A DNA stretch of 9,741 nt from an uncultured Verrucomicrobiota bacterium. Its GTDB lineage: Bacteria; Verrucomicrobiota; Verrucomicrobiia; Chthoniobacterales; SZAS-18. The notes beneath the pieces are model-generated. The model had not been told where the DNA came from. It saw nothing but the letters and a program-made list of their open reading frames with translations, and ran no database searches. This document shows, piece after piece, positions 1 through 7,340 of this stretch (position 1 is the stretch's first letter; every line of letters starts with the position of its first letter). The position numbers and the translations under genes were made by a program. The stretch spans positions 1,518 through 11,258 of the forward strand of contig CALMVM010000280.1 in the NCBI GenBank assembly GCA_937873255.1, given 5' to 3'.

Positions 1-969
1 CTGACCACCACGACGAACACCGGCACCGGCACCGGCAGCACAACGACCAGTTCGGTTCTGAACTCCTTCTCCACGCTGGCCACCGAATTGGGCGGTTCCT
101 TCAGCGGCGTCGGGGGCATCATCGCCATCGGCAAATCCTTCGACATCATCCTCAGCGCGCTCGAAGGGACCAACCGCTTCAAGACGATCAGCCGGCCGAT
201 GATTTTTACTTCCAACAACAAGGAGGCGGTCATCGCCAGCGGCCAGGAGATCGCCGTGCCCACCCAGTCGGTCAGCAGCCTGACGACGGTCGGCAACAAC
301 ACCGGCATCACCAGTAATGTCGAATACAAGGACGTGGTGCTCCAACTGGAAGTCGTGCCGCTCATCAACAGCGAGAACGAGGTCACGCTCGACATCGTCC
401 AGCGCATCGATAACGTCGTCAACACACCCGGCACCGGCGTCGTCGTCCAGGGTAACTCCCTGCCGACCATCGCCACGCGCAAGCTCAAGAGCACGGTGTC
501 CGCACCCAACAACTCGACCATCGTGCTCGGTGGGCTCATCACGCAAGATTCCAGCCGCATCGACACCAACATCCCCTACCTGAGCCGCATCCCGGTCATC
601 GGGGCGCTTTTCCGCACGCGCTCGCGCGCCGGAGATCGCAGCGAGTTGATCATCCTCATGCACCCCGAGGTGGTCAACACCAACGACCTGCTTGTCAAGG
701 TCCAGGAAAACGAGGCCCGGCGCACCTACCTCGGCAACGGGTTGGAAGAACAGTTGTTACCCGCCGAGGTCCGCAAGGCGACCGCCGTCACCGAAACGGT
801 CGTCGTGCCCGCCGACAGCAAGGATGGCACCCAAAAACAGGTCACCCGCAAGACCACACGCACGACCGTCACTACCAAGAAGGAGCCGGACCTCGATCAT
901 TTCTGGATCAGTCGTCCGACCCGGGCCGACCGCAAACGCAGCCTCCCCCCGCATCCCGACTCGGAGTAG
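1..969 (+). CDS. gspD: Type II secretion system secretin, C-terminal part (5' end outside window)
   Basis: The reading frame is open from base 1, so the gene is cut by the window edge; 322 residues are visible. The fragment begins with a Thr/Gly-rich loop (bases 4-51), then runs into the secretin beta-barrel domain. Visible signatures are a 'VPLINS..EVTLDI' strand (about 352-399), 'NNSTIVLGGLI' (508-540) and 'PYLSRIPVIGALFRTRS' (574-624), which is the classical secretin signature, followed by 'ELIILMHPEVV'. Secretins form the outer-membrane multimeric pore through which folded proteins leave the periplasm. After the barrel (about base 700 on) comes a tail of about 90 residues rich in Thr, Lys and Arg, with no recognised domain. 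A gspE gene follows 22 nt downstream on the same strand, which supports a type II secretion or related type IV pilus role. A PilQ-like secretin is the main alternative; the GspE neighbour does not fully separate the two. Confidence 0.9.
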   Translation: MTTTTNTGTGTGSTTTSSVLNSFSTLATELGGSFSGVGGIIAIGKSFDIILSALEGTNRFKTISRPMIFTSNNKEAVIASGQEIAVPTQSVSSLTTVGNNTGITSNVEYKDVVLQLEVVPLINSENEVTLDIVQRIDNVVNTPGTGVVVQGNSLPTIATRKLKSTVSAPNNSTIVLGGLITQDSSRIDTNIPYLSRIPVIGALFRTRSRAGDRSELIILMHPEVVNTNDLLVKVQENEARRTYLGNGLEEQLLPAEVRKATAVTETVVVPADSKDGTQKQVTRKTTRTTVTTKKEPDLDHFWISRPTRADRKRSLPPHPDSE

Positions 970-991
970 CGCATCTCCAGCAAGCTTCTGC

Positions 992-2752
992 ATGACCTCC
1001 ACCCTGCGCCAAAAGCTCGTCGCCGCCCTGCGTGACGCCGGCGCTCCCGACGACGAGGAAGCCGGCCGGCTCGCCGACCTGAAGGAGCCCGGCTCCTCGT
1101 GGATCAACAGCGTGTTGAACCACGGCGGTGGCAAGGGGCTCGACGAGGCCCGGTTGCTCACGCGCCTGGGCGAGACGTTCCGCACGCCGTACGAGCCGCG
1201 CCTGGACTCCAGCCGCATCGACCGCGCGACGCTGGGGATGTTCCCGAGCCGGTTCGTGTTCCAGCACCACATCGTCCCGTTGGAAAACAACGAGCAAACC
1301 GGCCTGACGCTGGCGACCTACGATCCCTTCAATAGCGCCGGCCGCCAGCTTGCCGCGCAACTCGCCGGCGGCAAGCCCGTCCGCTGGGTGCTCGTCTCGC
1401 GCGCCCAACTCCTGCGCGCGGTGAAGACCCTCTACGGGGTCGGCGCGGAAACCTTCGACGAACTGCTCAAAACCCGCGGCGGCAGCATCGACGACCTCCT
1501 CACCGACAAGGAACTCGTCTCCGACATCAACGCCAACGACCCCGAGGCGTCGGTGGTCAAGTTCGTCAATCAGATCATCCGCGAGGCCATCGCCGAACGC
1601 GCCACCGACATCCACGTCGAGCCGTTGGAGAACGACCTGCGCATCCGCTACCGCATCGACGGCATTTTGCACGAGGCCGCCGTGCCGCAGCAGCTCCGGC
1701 TGTTGCAGAGTTCGATCATCTCGCGCCTGAAGGTCATGGCGCGCATGGACATCGCCGAAAAACGCCTGCCGCAGGACGGCCGCATCAACCTGAGCGCGGG
1801 CACGATGAGCATCGACGTGCGCGTGTCCACGATCCCGACGGTCAACGGCGAGAGCATCTCGCTGCGGCTCCTCGCCGCGCGCGACAAGGAAAGCTTCGGC
1901 TTCGAGAAGCTCGACCTCGACGATCATCAGACCCGGCTCGTCAAGGCGCTGCTCGGCCAGCCCAACGGCATCGTGATGGTCACGGGGCCGACGGGTTCGG
2001 GCAAATCGACGACGCTCTACAGTTTTTTGAGCAGCATCAACACGGTGCAGCGGCGCATCATCACGATTGAGGAGCCCGTCGAATACCGCTTGCCGGGCGT
2101 CTCGCAGATCGACGTAAAACCCGAGATCGGGTTATCCTTCGCCAACGGCCTGCGGCACATCCTGCGGCAGGACCCGAACGTCATCATGGTCGGCGAGATC
2201 CGCGACGGCGAGACGGCGGACATCGCCATCCGCGCGGCGTTGACGGGGCATCTCGTGTTTTCGACGCTGCACACCAACGACGCCGTCGGCGGCATCACGC
2301 GGTTGCTGGACATGGGGATCGAGCCGTTTTTGCTTTCGAGCACGGTGCGGGCATTCCTCGCGCAACGGCTCGTGCGCACGGTTTGTCCGTATTGCGCGGC
2401 CCCGGCGGAATACCCGGCGGCGCAGTTGCGCGAGATGAATTTCCCGGCGGACGAATACGGCGCGAAGTTCCAGCGCGGCACGGGCTGCGAGCATTGCCGG
2501 CAGACGGGCTACCAGGGGCGCATGGCGATCCACGAGATCTGCGTGATCACGGAGCGTCTGCGCAAGTTGATCGTCGCCAAGGCGGGCGGCAACGTGCTCA
2601 AGGCGGCGGCGGCGGCCGGCGGGATGAAGACCCTCCGACACGACGGCTGGCGGCGCGTCGTCGAAGGACGCACGACGGTGGAGGAAGTCTTGCGCGTCAC
2701 GCAGGAGGACGAGTCGCTGACCGAGACCGACGAGGCGTCGCTGCCGGGGTAG
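992..2752 (+). CDS. gspE: GspE/PulE-family secretion ATPase
   Basis: This 586-residue cytoplasmic hexameric ATPase drives pseudopilus assembly in type II secretion. An N-terminal GspE domain (roughly residues 80-155, 'FVFQHHIVPL') precedes the motor domain. In the motor are Walker A 'GPTGSGKST' at residues 332-340 (Lys338), an Asp-box/Walker B region 'DPNVIMVGEIRD' at 394-405, and the His box with His420 and His427 ('TGHLVFSTLHTNDA'). A zinc-binding motif has two CxxC pairs, Cys465/Cys468 and Cys499/Cys502, which is typical of GspE and PilB. All key residues are intact. The ATG at 992 is chosen because it lies just after the gspD stop and gives a normal family length; the frame stays open upstream but would overlap gspD. 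No strong Shine-Dalgarno sequence precedes it, so coupling to gspD translation is plausible. No gspF follows; a toxin-antitoxin-like pair does. PilB is the alternative name. Confidence 0.95.
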   Translation: MTSTLRQKLVAALRDAGAPDDEEAGRLADLKEPGSSWINSVLNHGGGKGLDEARLLTRLGETFRTPYEPRLDSSRIDRATLGMFPSRFVFQHHIVPLENNEQTGLTLATYDPFNSAGRQLAAQLAGGKPVRWVLVSRAQLLRAVKTLYGVGAETFDELLKTRGGSIDDLLTDKELVSDINANDPEASVVKFVNQIIREAIAERATDIHVEPLENDLRIRYRIDGILHEAAVPQQLRLLQSSIISRLKVMARMDIAEKRLPQDGRINLSAGTMSIDVRVSTIPTVNGESISLRLLAARDKESFGFEKLDLDDHQTRLVKALLGQPNGIVMVTGPTGSGKSTTLYSFLSSINTVQRRIITIEEPVEYRLPGVSQIDVKPEIGLSFANGLRHILRQDPNVIMVGEIRDGETADIAIRAALTGHLVFSTLHTNDAVGGITRLLDMGIEPFLLSSTVRAFLAQRLVRTVCPYCAAPAEYPAAQLREMNFPADEYGAKFQRGTGCEHCRQTGYQGRMAIHEICVITERLRKLIVAKAGGNVLKAAAAAGGMKTLRHDGWRRVVEGRTTVEEVLRVTQEDESLTETDEASLPG

Positions 2753-2791
2753 AAGTTCGCAAAGGTTTGACGTTACGGTACTCTCCTCGGC

Positions 2792-2796
2792 GGAGG
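2792..2796 (+). promoter_or_regulatory. Strong ribosome binding site for the antitoxin-like gene
   Basis: The sequence GGAGG lies 9 nt before the ATG at 2806. It is the clearest Shine-Dalgarno sequence in the window, and it fixes the start well inside a longer open frame. Its strength contrasts with the weak or absent sites before the neighbouring genes, and with the TTG start of the overlapping downstream toxin gene. That contrast fits the common toxin-antitoxin arrangement in which more antitoxin than toxin is made. Confidence 0.75.
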
Positions 2797-2805
2797 ATTT
2801 ATCCC

Positions 2806-3060
2806 ATGACCGAACATTTGGAAAAGCTGACGGCCGAAGTCCGCAAGCTGACGCCTGCGGAGTTGGAAGAACTGCGTTCGTGGCTGGCTGAATATCAACC
2901 AGAAGATCTCTCATCCTCGCGCGACCAAGACGCTCTCGTCGACTGGGATGCCCCGGTTGATTGGAGCGACCTCTTCGAGCGCGTAAAAGCGATTCGTGGA
3001 AATGCCCCGCCCCTGCCAGAGAATACTGTGCTGGCCCTCCGCGAGGAGGAAGAGTTTTGA
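2806..3060 (+). CDS. Putative antitoxin of a PIN-domain toxin-antitoxin pair
   Basis: This is a small acidic protein of 84 residues. The N-terminal half is helical, with 'LTAEVRKLTPAELEELRSWL' resembling the dimerising helices of short antitoxins. The C-terminal half is acidic and Trp-containing ('DWDAPVDWSDLF', then 'LPENTVLALREEEEF'), as expected for a segment that wraps around a PIN toxin. No DNA-binding domain is obvious; a promoter-binding role cannot be confirmed. The start is set by the GGAGG at 2792-2796. The stop codon TGA (3058-3060) overlaps the TTG start of the PIN gene by 4 nt (TTGA), a coupling typical of toxin-antitoxin operons. The family name is not recognised; the call rests mainly on context and size. 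Base composition is less GC-rich than gspE, suggesting separate acquisition. Confidence 0.65.
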   Translation: MTEHLEKLTAEVRKLTPAELEELRSWLAEYQPEDLSSSRDQDALVDWDAPVDWSDLFERVKAIRGNAPPLPENTVLALREEEEF

Positions 3061-3490
3061 GATTCTATGCCGACACGAGTTTTCTCATGTCGCTTTATCT
3101 GCACGATCTTCGTTCGATAGAAGCATACTCTGCGATTCGGGTAGTGGCGGCAAAATTGCCTTTGATCCCTTTCGGTGAATTTGAGTTGATGAACGCGGTT
3201 CGTGCCACGGTCATCCGCCGTAGGATCACGGTGCCCGATCTGAATACACGTTGAGCCTGATCAGGCAAGAGGCCGTGGGTGGTCGCTTGGCCCGGATTCG
3301 TTGCGAGATGGACAAGGTTCTTCGCGCGGCTTCTTCCCTGTCTCATCAATATACCTACCTCGGCGGCCACCGCGCATTGGACACGTTGCACGTTGCCATC
3401 GCCGTGATCCTCGGCTGCGCCGACTTCCTGACCTTCGACCAGCGTCAGGCGCGGCTGGCACAGCAAGCCGGTTTGACGACGCACCTTTGA
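3057..3490 (+). pseudogene. PIN-domain (VapC-like) toxin, split by a frameshift near 3240-3254
   Basis: PIN proteins are Mg-dependent RNases; VapC members cleave tRNA or rRNA. The first part (3057-3254, 65 residues from a TTG start) carries the N-terminal PIN core: 'RFYADTSFL' with catalytic Asp6, and 'EFELMNAVR' with the conserved Glu43. It stops at TGA 3252-3254. The rest of the fold continues in the next frame (open from about 3236 to the stop at 3490), with 'RALDTLHVAIA' (third acidic residue, Asp) and 'DFLTFDQRQ' (fourth). Together they make about 144 residues, a normal PIN length, so the simplest reading is loss of one base between about 3240 and 3251. ATG at 3087 could start the first part but would drop Asp6. 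A sequencing error or recoding cannot be excluded. If real, the toxin is inactive, because neither half has all four acidic residues. Bases 3061-3180 are about 47% GC by hand count, lower than the flanking genes. Confidence 0.8.
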
Positions 3491-3496
3491 GTGGCC

Positions 3497-4060
3497 TCAG
3501 AGCCGCAGGAAATTCTCCAGCAGCCGCTTGCCCTCGACGGTCAGGATACTCTCGGGGTGGAACTGCACGCCGTGGATCGGGAATTCCCGGTGCCGCAAGC
3601 CCATGATCTCGCCCTCGGCCGTGCGGGCGTTGGCGACGAGGCAATCCGGCACGCTCTCGGGCCGGACCACCAGCGAATGGTAGCGCGTCGCCTCGAACGG
3701 ACTCGGCAGCCCCGCGAATACGCCGTCGTCGTCGTGCAGGATCGGTGACGTTTTACCGTGCATCAAACGTCCCGCGCGCACGACCTCGCCGCCGAACACC
3801 TCGCCAATCGCCTGATGTCCCAGGCACACCCCGAGCACCGGTACGCGGGGCCCGAGTTCGCGGATGATGTCCTCGCTGATCCCCGCGTCGCGCGGCTCGC
3901 CCGGCCCCGGGGAAATGCAGATGCGCGCGGGGTTCAGCGCGATGAGTTCCTCGACGGTGATCTCGTCGTTGCGGCGCACGGTCGGCTCCGCGCCGAGTTC
4001 GCCGAAGTACTGGACGAGGTTGTACGTGAAGGAGTCGTAGTTATCGAGGACGAAAAGCAC
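3497..4060 (-). CDS. trpG: Anthranilate synthase component II, glutamine amidotransferase
   Basis: This class I glutamine amidotransferase of 187 residues hydrolyses glutamine and passes ammonia to TrpE for anthranilate synthesis, the first step of tryptophan biosynthesis. The start motif '[11 protein letters not shown]', the oxyanion-loop motif '[11 protein letters not shown]' (residues 50-60), the nucleophile Cys79 in 'GVCLGHQ', and the catalytic pair His168 and Glu170 in 'GVQFHPES' are all present. The length is normal. The start codon is GTG at 4060-4058; no strong Shine-Dalgarno sequence is seen. It begins 8 nt after the stop of the GloVer gene at 4069-5634, so it is probably in the same transcript. 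Its stop faces the PIN gene stop with 6 nt between, and no terminator hairpin fits there. Such subunits often also serve PabB in folate synthesis, so PabA is a possible second role. Confidence 0.93.
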   Translation of the reverse strand: MLFVLDNYDSFTYNLVQYFGELGAEPTVRRNDEITVEELIALNPARICISPGPGEPRDAGISEDIIRELGPRVPVLGVCLGHQAIGEVFGGEVVRAGRLMHGKTSPILHDDDGVFAGLPSPFEATRYHSLVVRPESVPDCLVANARTAEGEIMGLRHREFPIHGVQFHPESILTVEGKRLLENFLRL

Positions 4061-4068
4061 GGGCGAAC

Positions 4069-5634
4069 TTACTTCGTGATGAACTGTCCGGTGCGGAACA
4101 CGTAAAAATACCGGTGCTCGATGGGATCGGTCCCCGGCGGACCCGCGGATTCCGAGATCTCGAAATGGAACACGACCGACTCCAGATTGAAATCATACAG
4201 GTAAGGATACGGAAACGTGGGGCTGGTGTAGAAAAACCCCTGGCTCTTGAAATCGTAGAGATAAACCCCGTTCACGCCGTCGGCCGCGTCGATGATGTAC
4301 TCGAAGCCGTATTGCAAATGGTAGATGTAATGTCGGTCTTCGAGGTAGTGATAGTACCCGAAGTCGTAGTTGACGTGCGTGTGGTCGTAATTGAGAGCGT
4401 AGAAGCCGTTGCCGATGGGCACCTCGGCGGCGAAGAAGGAGGATGGAACCGGCGCAAGGGTCAGCCTGAAAAACACCCCGTTGTCGATGTATGTATCCAC
4501 GGAGGTCGCGTACAATTCGCCGTTGCGTCCGACGGTCAAATTGCTGATCTGGCCCTGTCGGGAATTCAACATGAGGAGCGGCGTGTAGGTGCCGTCGGGC
4601 GCGAGTCGGTAGACCGTGCTGGAGGTGACCCCGTAGAGGGTCCCGTCGCCAGCCGACGTCAACGACGAGACCAGGTGGTCACCGCCCTCAAGGATACTGA
4701 ACCGATGCAGCACGGCGTAGTCGCCGGCGGAGGTGATGCGAAAAATAAAGCCTTGTCCGTACGAGGTTGTGCCGTAGAAAACACCGTCCGCCCCCTCGGT
4801 CAACGCGACGGCGGGGTTGGTAAACGAGTCGAAATCGTGGATGACCTTCACCACGCCCGACGACGGGTCCAGCGAGAAAACGGTCCCGTAGCCGTTCGCC
4901 CCGCTGCTGGTGGTCGTCCCGTAAAAATTGCCGTCCCGGCCGAGGACCAGGGGAGCGGAAGGACGGCCTCCCTCGGCGGCGGTGAAGGTGTGGAAGATGG
5001 AGTAATAACCCTGTGGAGTGACGCGGTAGATCACGGAGACGGTGGAGGAATAACCACCTTCCAGGGCGGAGGCGTAGAAGTTGCCGTCCCGGCCGAGGAC
5101 CAACCCGGTGCTGGGTCCGCCGAACTCGATGCTGTTGAAAGTGCGCAGCACGGTGAATTCCCCCGTCGGCGTGATCCTGTACATCGTGCCCGGGAAACCA
5201 TTCGCCGTGGTCGTGCCGTAGAAGTTGCCGTCACTGCCCGCGACGAGAGCGGTGTCGGGATAGGCGTCGGTGCTGCCGAAGCTGTGCAAGAGGGTGTAGG
5301 TGCCGTCCGCCGCCACCCGGTAGATCGTACCGTAGTTGGACGCGCCGCCGTAGTAGGTCGTGCCGTAAAAATTCCCGGCGGCATCCCGCACCACCCCCGT
5401 GCGCGGCTGCCGGCCGTCCCCACTCCCGCCGAAGAGATGGAGGATCGTCTGCACGACGGTATCCTGCGCCCGGAGGCTCGCCCCGGCGGCGCACCAGACA
5501 ACCAGCACGAGAAGGGCCCCGGCGACGCGGGAAAGGGAAGCGTTCCCCAGCGAGTACAGCTTCGTAGCCAGGCGTGCCGGGCGCGCAACCGGCACTCCGA
5601 GCCTTGTCCGCCGTTGAGGATGCCGGATGGTCAT
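4069..5634 (-). CDS. Secreted GloVer-repeat protein with aromatic C-terminal domain (second of pair)
   Basis: The protein has 521 residues. A basic N-terminal stretch (1-32) leads to a hydrophobic signal segment (about 33-53), with likely cleavage near residue 56 ('LRA-QD'). The n-region is long; GTG at 5595 is an alternative start. The ATG at 5634 is preferred because it overlaps the upstream stop as ATGA. Residues about 62-395 hold seven imperfect repeats of 43-50 residues, each with a variant of '[10 protein letters not shown]' then 'GTVFRITPxGxxT' and 'LLHxF'. These are GloVer-type repeats, whose count and spacing suggest a seven-bladed beta-propeller. Residues 396-521 form an aromatic domain ('GVYLYDF', '[19 protein letters not shown]') ending '[13 protein letters not shown]', nearly the same as in the upstream paralogue. 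The function is unknown; an extracellular or surface location is inferred. It lies between its paralogue and trpG, in an apparent operon. Confidence 0.88.
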   Translation of the reverse strand: MTIRHPQRRTRLGVPVARPARLATKLYSLGNASLSRVAGALLVLVVWCAAGASLRAQDTVVQTILHLFGGSGDGRQPRTGVVRDAAGNFYGTTYYGGASNYGTIYRVAADGTYTLLHSFGSTDAYPDTALVAGSDGNFYGTTTANGFPGTMYRITPTGEFTVLRTFNSIEFGGPSTGLVLGRDGNFYASALEGGYSSTVSVIYRVTPQGYYSIFHTFTAAEGGRPSAPLVLGRDGNFYGTTTSSGANGYGTVFSLDPSSGVVKVIHDFDSFTNPAVALTEGADGVFYGTTSYGQGFIFRITSAGDYAVLHRFSILEGGDHLVSSLTSAGDGTLYGVTSSTVYRLAPDGTYTPLLMLNSRQGQISNLTVGRNGELYATSVDTYIDNGVFFRLTLAPVPSSFFAAEVPIGNGFYALNYDHTHVNYDFGYYHYLEDRHYIYHLQYGFEYIIDAADGVNGVYLYDFKSQGFFYTSPTFPYPYLYDFNLESVVFHFEISESAGPPGTDPIEHRYFYVFRTGQFITK

Positions 5635-7244
5635 TTCGAGATGATCGTGCCGGTGTCGAACTGGTAGAAATATCGCACGCCGTTCGTGTTGTAGCGACCG
5701 GGGGTATTCGGGTCCGGGAAATAATAGACGAAGGTCTTCAGATTGAAGTCGTACATGTACGGGAAGGGGAAAGTGCGCGACGTGTAGAAAAACCCGCCGC
5801 TGGCAAAGTCGTACAAGTACACGCCGTCGTTGCCGTCCTTGGCGTCGAAAAGGTATTCGAAGCCCATGTCGTAGTGATAGAGGTAATTCGGATCACTCAG
5901 GAACGTGTAGAAGCCGAAGTAGCTCAGGTCGGTCAACCCCAGGTAGAACACGTCGCTGCCCACGGGCATCTGCCGGGCGAAAAACTTCGGGTGGGAGACG
6001 ACTTTCCACTCGAAGACCGAGCCCTTTCCGTAGATGCCGAGCGAGTTCGTCCCGAAGAGGTTGCCGGCGCGTTCCTGGACGAGAGCGCCGACGCTCACGC
6101 CGACGGAACTCGTGGTGCCGTACAGGGTGGTGACCGTGCCGTCCAGCCCCATCCGGAACACCGTTGCCAGGGAGGCGGTCTGCGTCGCCGAAATGGAATT
6201 CATGGTGGCACCGTAGAGGTCGCCGTCGTTGCCCAAAATCAGTTGGTAGGGATACACTCCCTCGCTGCCCGCCGCGAACGCGTGGACGAGCGTCACCTGA
6301 CCCTCCGGAGTCATCCGGAAGACCGTGCCGTAGTTGTACCCTGCGGGTCCGCCAGCCGAGCACGCACCGTAAAAGTTGCCGTCGCCCGCCTGGACGAGAC
6401 TGTTGGGGATGTCTCCTTCCGGCCCATTCGTGAAACCATGCAGAAACGTGAGTTCACCCCCCGGGGTCAAGCGGAACGCCGTGCCGAAGTACCGTGAGCC
6501 GTCGGGCTGAGCCAAAGTGGGGAACCGGGTGGTCCCGTAGAGGTTCCCATCCCGGCCGATGACCAGCGCGCTCGGCGAGTTCCCGTCGGTGCCGTTGAAA
6601 CGGTGCACAATGACGAATTCTCCCGCCGGGGTGTATCGGAAAACCGTGCCGTAGTCGCCGCCGAAGCTGGCCGTCGCGCCGTAAAGACTCCCGTCGCTGC
6701 CTTGCACCAGTGGACCCGACGGAAAGACCACGTCCGTGAAGGTATAGAGGGTAGTCAACACGCCTGCCGGGGTGATCCGGAACAACGTGCCCCGGCTTGC
6801 CGCCCCGCCCTTGGAGGTCGTTCCGTAGAAGTTGCCGTCGATACCCTGCACCAGCATCCCAGGCACCGCACCGTCGCCGCCGCCGGTGAAGGCGTAGAGG
6901 AGGGTGTACTCCCCCGACGGAGTCAGACGGTAGAAGGTGCCACAACCCGTCACCGCATTTCCCGGTACAACGGAGGGGGGGGTGGAGGGAGGAGTGCCGG
7001 GACCGATGGGACCGCTGCTCACTCCATAGCCGATCCCACCATTATAGGTGGTGCCATAGAGATTACCGTCGGCCCCCAGGATGAGACTGCCGGTGCCCAG
7101 GCCGTCGTTGCCGTTGAAGCTGTACACGGTGTTGAACACCGCAGTGTCCTGGGCGCGCTCCGGCTGCGGCGCGGCCGACGCGATCCCAACGCACAACAAA
7201 GAGGCTGCGGCGCACGCCGCCCGGTGAAGGAAAGTGGCTTTCAT
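5631..7244 (-). CDS. Secreted GloVer-repeat protein with aromatic C-terminal domain (first of pair)
   Basis: The protein has 537 residues. It begins with a clear signal peptide ('MKATFLHRAACAAASLLCVG', cleavage probably after 'IASA', residue 24). Seven GloVer-type repeats follow (about 39-416), with consensus '[17 protein letters not shown]', 'GTVFRxTPxGExT', 'LLHxF'. Repeat 1 carries a Pro/Gly-rich insertion (about residues 75-100) that contains a run of eight C on the coding strand. The C-terminal domain (417-537) is rich in Tyr and Phe ('FFARQMPVG', 'GVYLYDFASGGFFYTSRTFP', 'YMYDFNL') and ends '[13 protein letters not shown]'. It aligns with the same region of the next gene. Its stop TGA overlaps the next ATG. 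It begins 96 nt after trpE, with a candidate promoter in that gap. No catalytic residues are recognised; the likely role is surface or extracellular binding or structure. Whether this domain anchors the protein or directs its export is not known from sequence. Confidence 0.9.
   Translation of the reverse strand: MKATFLHRAACAAASLLCVGIASAAPQPERAQDTAVFNTVYSFNGNDGLGTGSLILGADGNLYGTTYNGGIGYGVSSGPIGPGTPPSTPPSVVPGNAVTGCGTFYRLTPSGEYTLLYAFTGGGDGAVPGMLVQGIDGNFYGTTSKGGAASRGTLFRITPAGVLTTLYTFTDVVFPSGPLVQGSDGSLYGATASFGGDYGTVFRYTPAGEFVIVHRFNGTDGNSPSALVIGRDGNLYGTTRFPTLAQPDGSRYFGTAFRLTPGGELTFLHGFTNGPEGDIPNSLVQAGDGNFYGACSAGGPAGYNYGTVFRMTPEGQVTLVHAFAAGSEGVYPYQLILGNDGDLYGATMNSISATQTASLATVFRMGLDGTVTTLYGTTSSVGVSVGALVQERAGNLFGTNSLGIYGKGSVFEWKVVSHPKFFARQMPVGSDVFYLGLTDLSYFGFYTFLSDPNYLYHYDMGFEYLFDAKDGNDGVYLYDFASGGFFYTSRTFPFPYMYDFNLKTFVYYFPDPNTPGRYNTNGVRYFYQFDTGTIISK
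6975..6982 (-). repeat. Run of eight C (coding strand) inside the first GloVer gene
   Basis: The coding strand reads through Thr88-Pro89-Pro90 as eight consecutive C. The run is in the Pro/Gly-rich insertion of repeat 1, near the 5' end of the gene. A one-base slip here would end translation early. Homopolymer tracts of this kind drive phase variation in surface genes of some bacteria. Eight bases is at the short end, and the run may simply reflect high-GC Pro codons. Confidence 0.4.
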
Positions 7245-7274
7245 GGTGATTGAAGTGGCGCAACTCCGCCGAAC

Positions 7275-7303
7275 ATCTTACCCGCGACCGGTTTGCAAAA
7301 CAA
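7275..7303 (-). promoter_or_regulatory. Candidate sigma70-like promoter for the GloVer pair (and trpG)
   Basis: In the 96-nt gap between trpE and the first GloVer gene the minus strand shows TTGTTT (7303-7298), a 17-nt spacer and TAAGAT (7280-7275), about 30 nt before the ATG. The -10 matches TATAAT at four of six positions and the -35 matches at three, so this is weak evidence. If used, it would let the two GloVer genes and trpG be transcribed apart from trpE. No strong Shine-Dalgarno sequence and no terminator hairpin are visible in the gap. Confidence 0.3.
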
Positions 7304-7340
7304 TCCCGATCCGCCCCGCTTGTGTCGGAAATTGTCTTTC

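Noticed and set aside
19..36. Three tandem ACCGGC hexamers
   Set aside because: They encode a Gly-Thr loop in the secretin and are too few to suggest a meaningful microsatellite.
692..991. Upstream extension of the gspE frame into gspD
   Set aside because: It would overlap gspD by nearly 280 bases, and its translation is Arg/Pro/Ser-rich noise; the ATG at 992 gives a normal GspE.
908..1927. Open frame on the - strand opposite gspE (339 codons)
   Set aside because: Antisense shadow of gspE; the composition is typical of a reversed high-GC frame, with no motif.
3484..3500. Possible bidirectional terminator between the PIN gene and trpG
   Set aside because: Only 6 nt separate the stops, and no stem-loop with a T-run is visible there.
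4114..5667. Long open frame on the + strand opposite the second GloVer gene (517 codons)
   Set aside because: It is the mirror of a high-GC gene with strong codon bias. Its translation is low-complexity, with no domain, while the minus-strand frame has a signal peptide and clear repeats.
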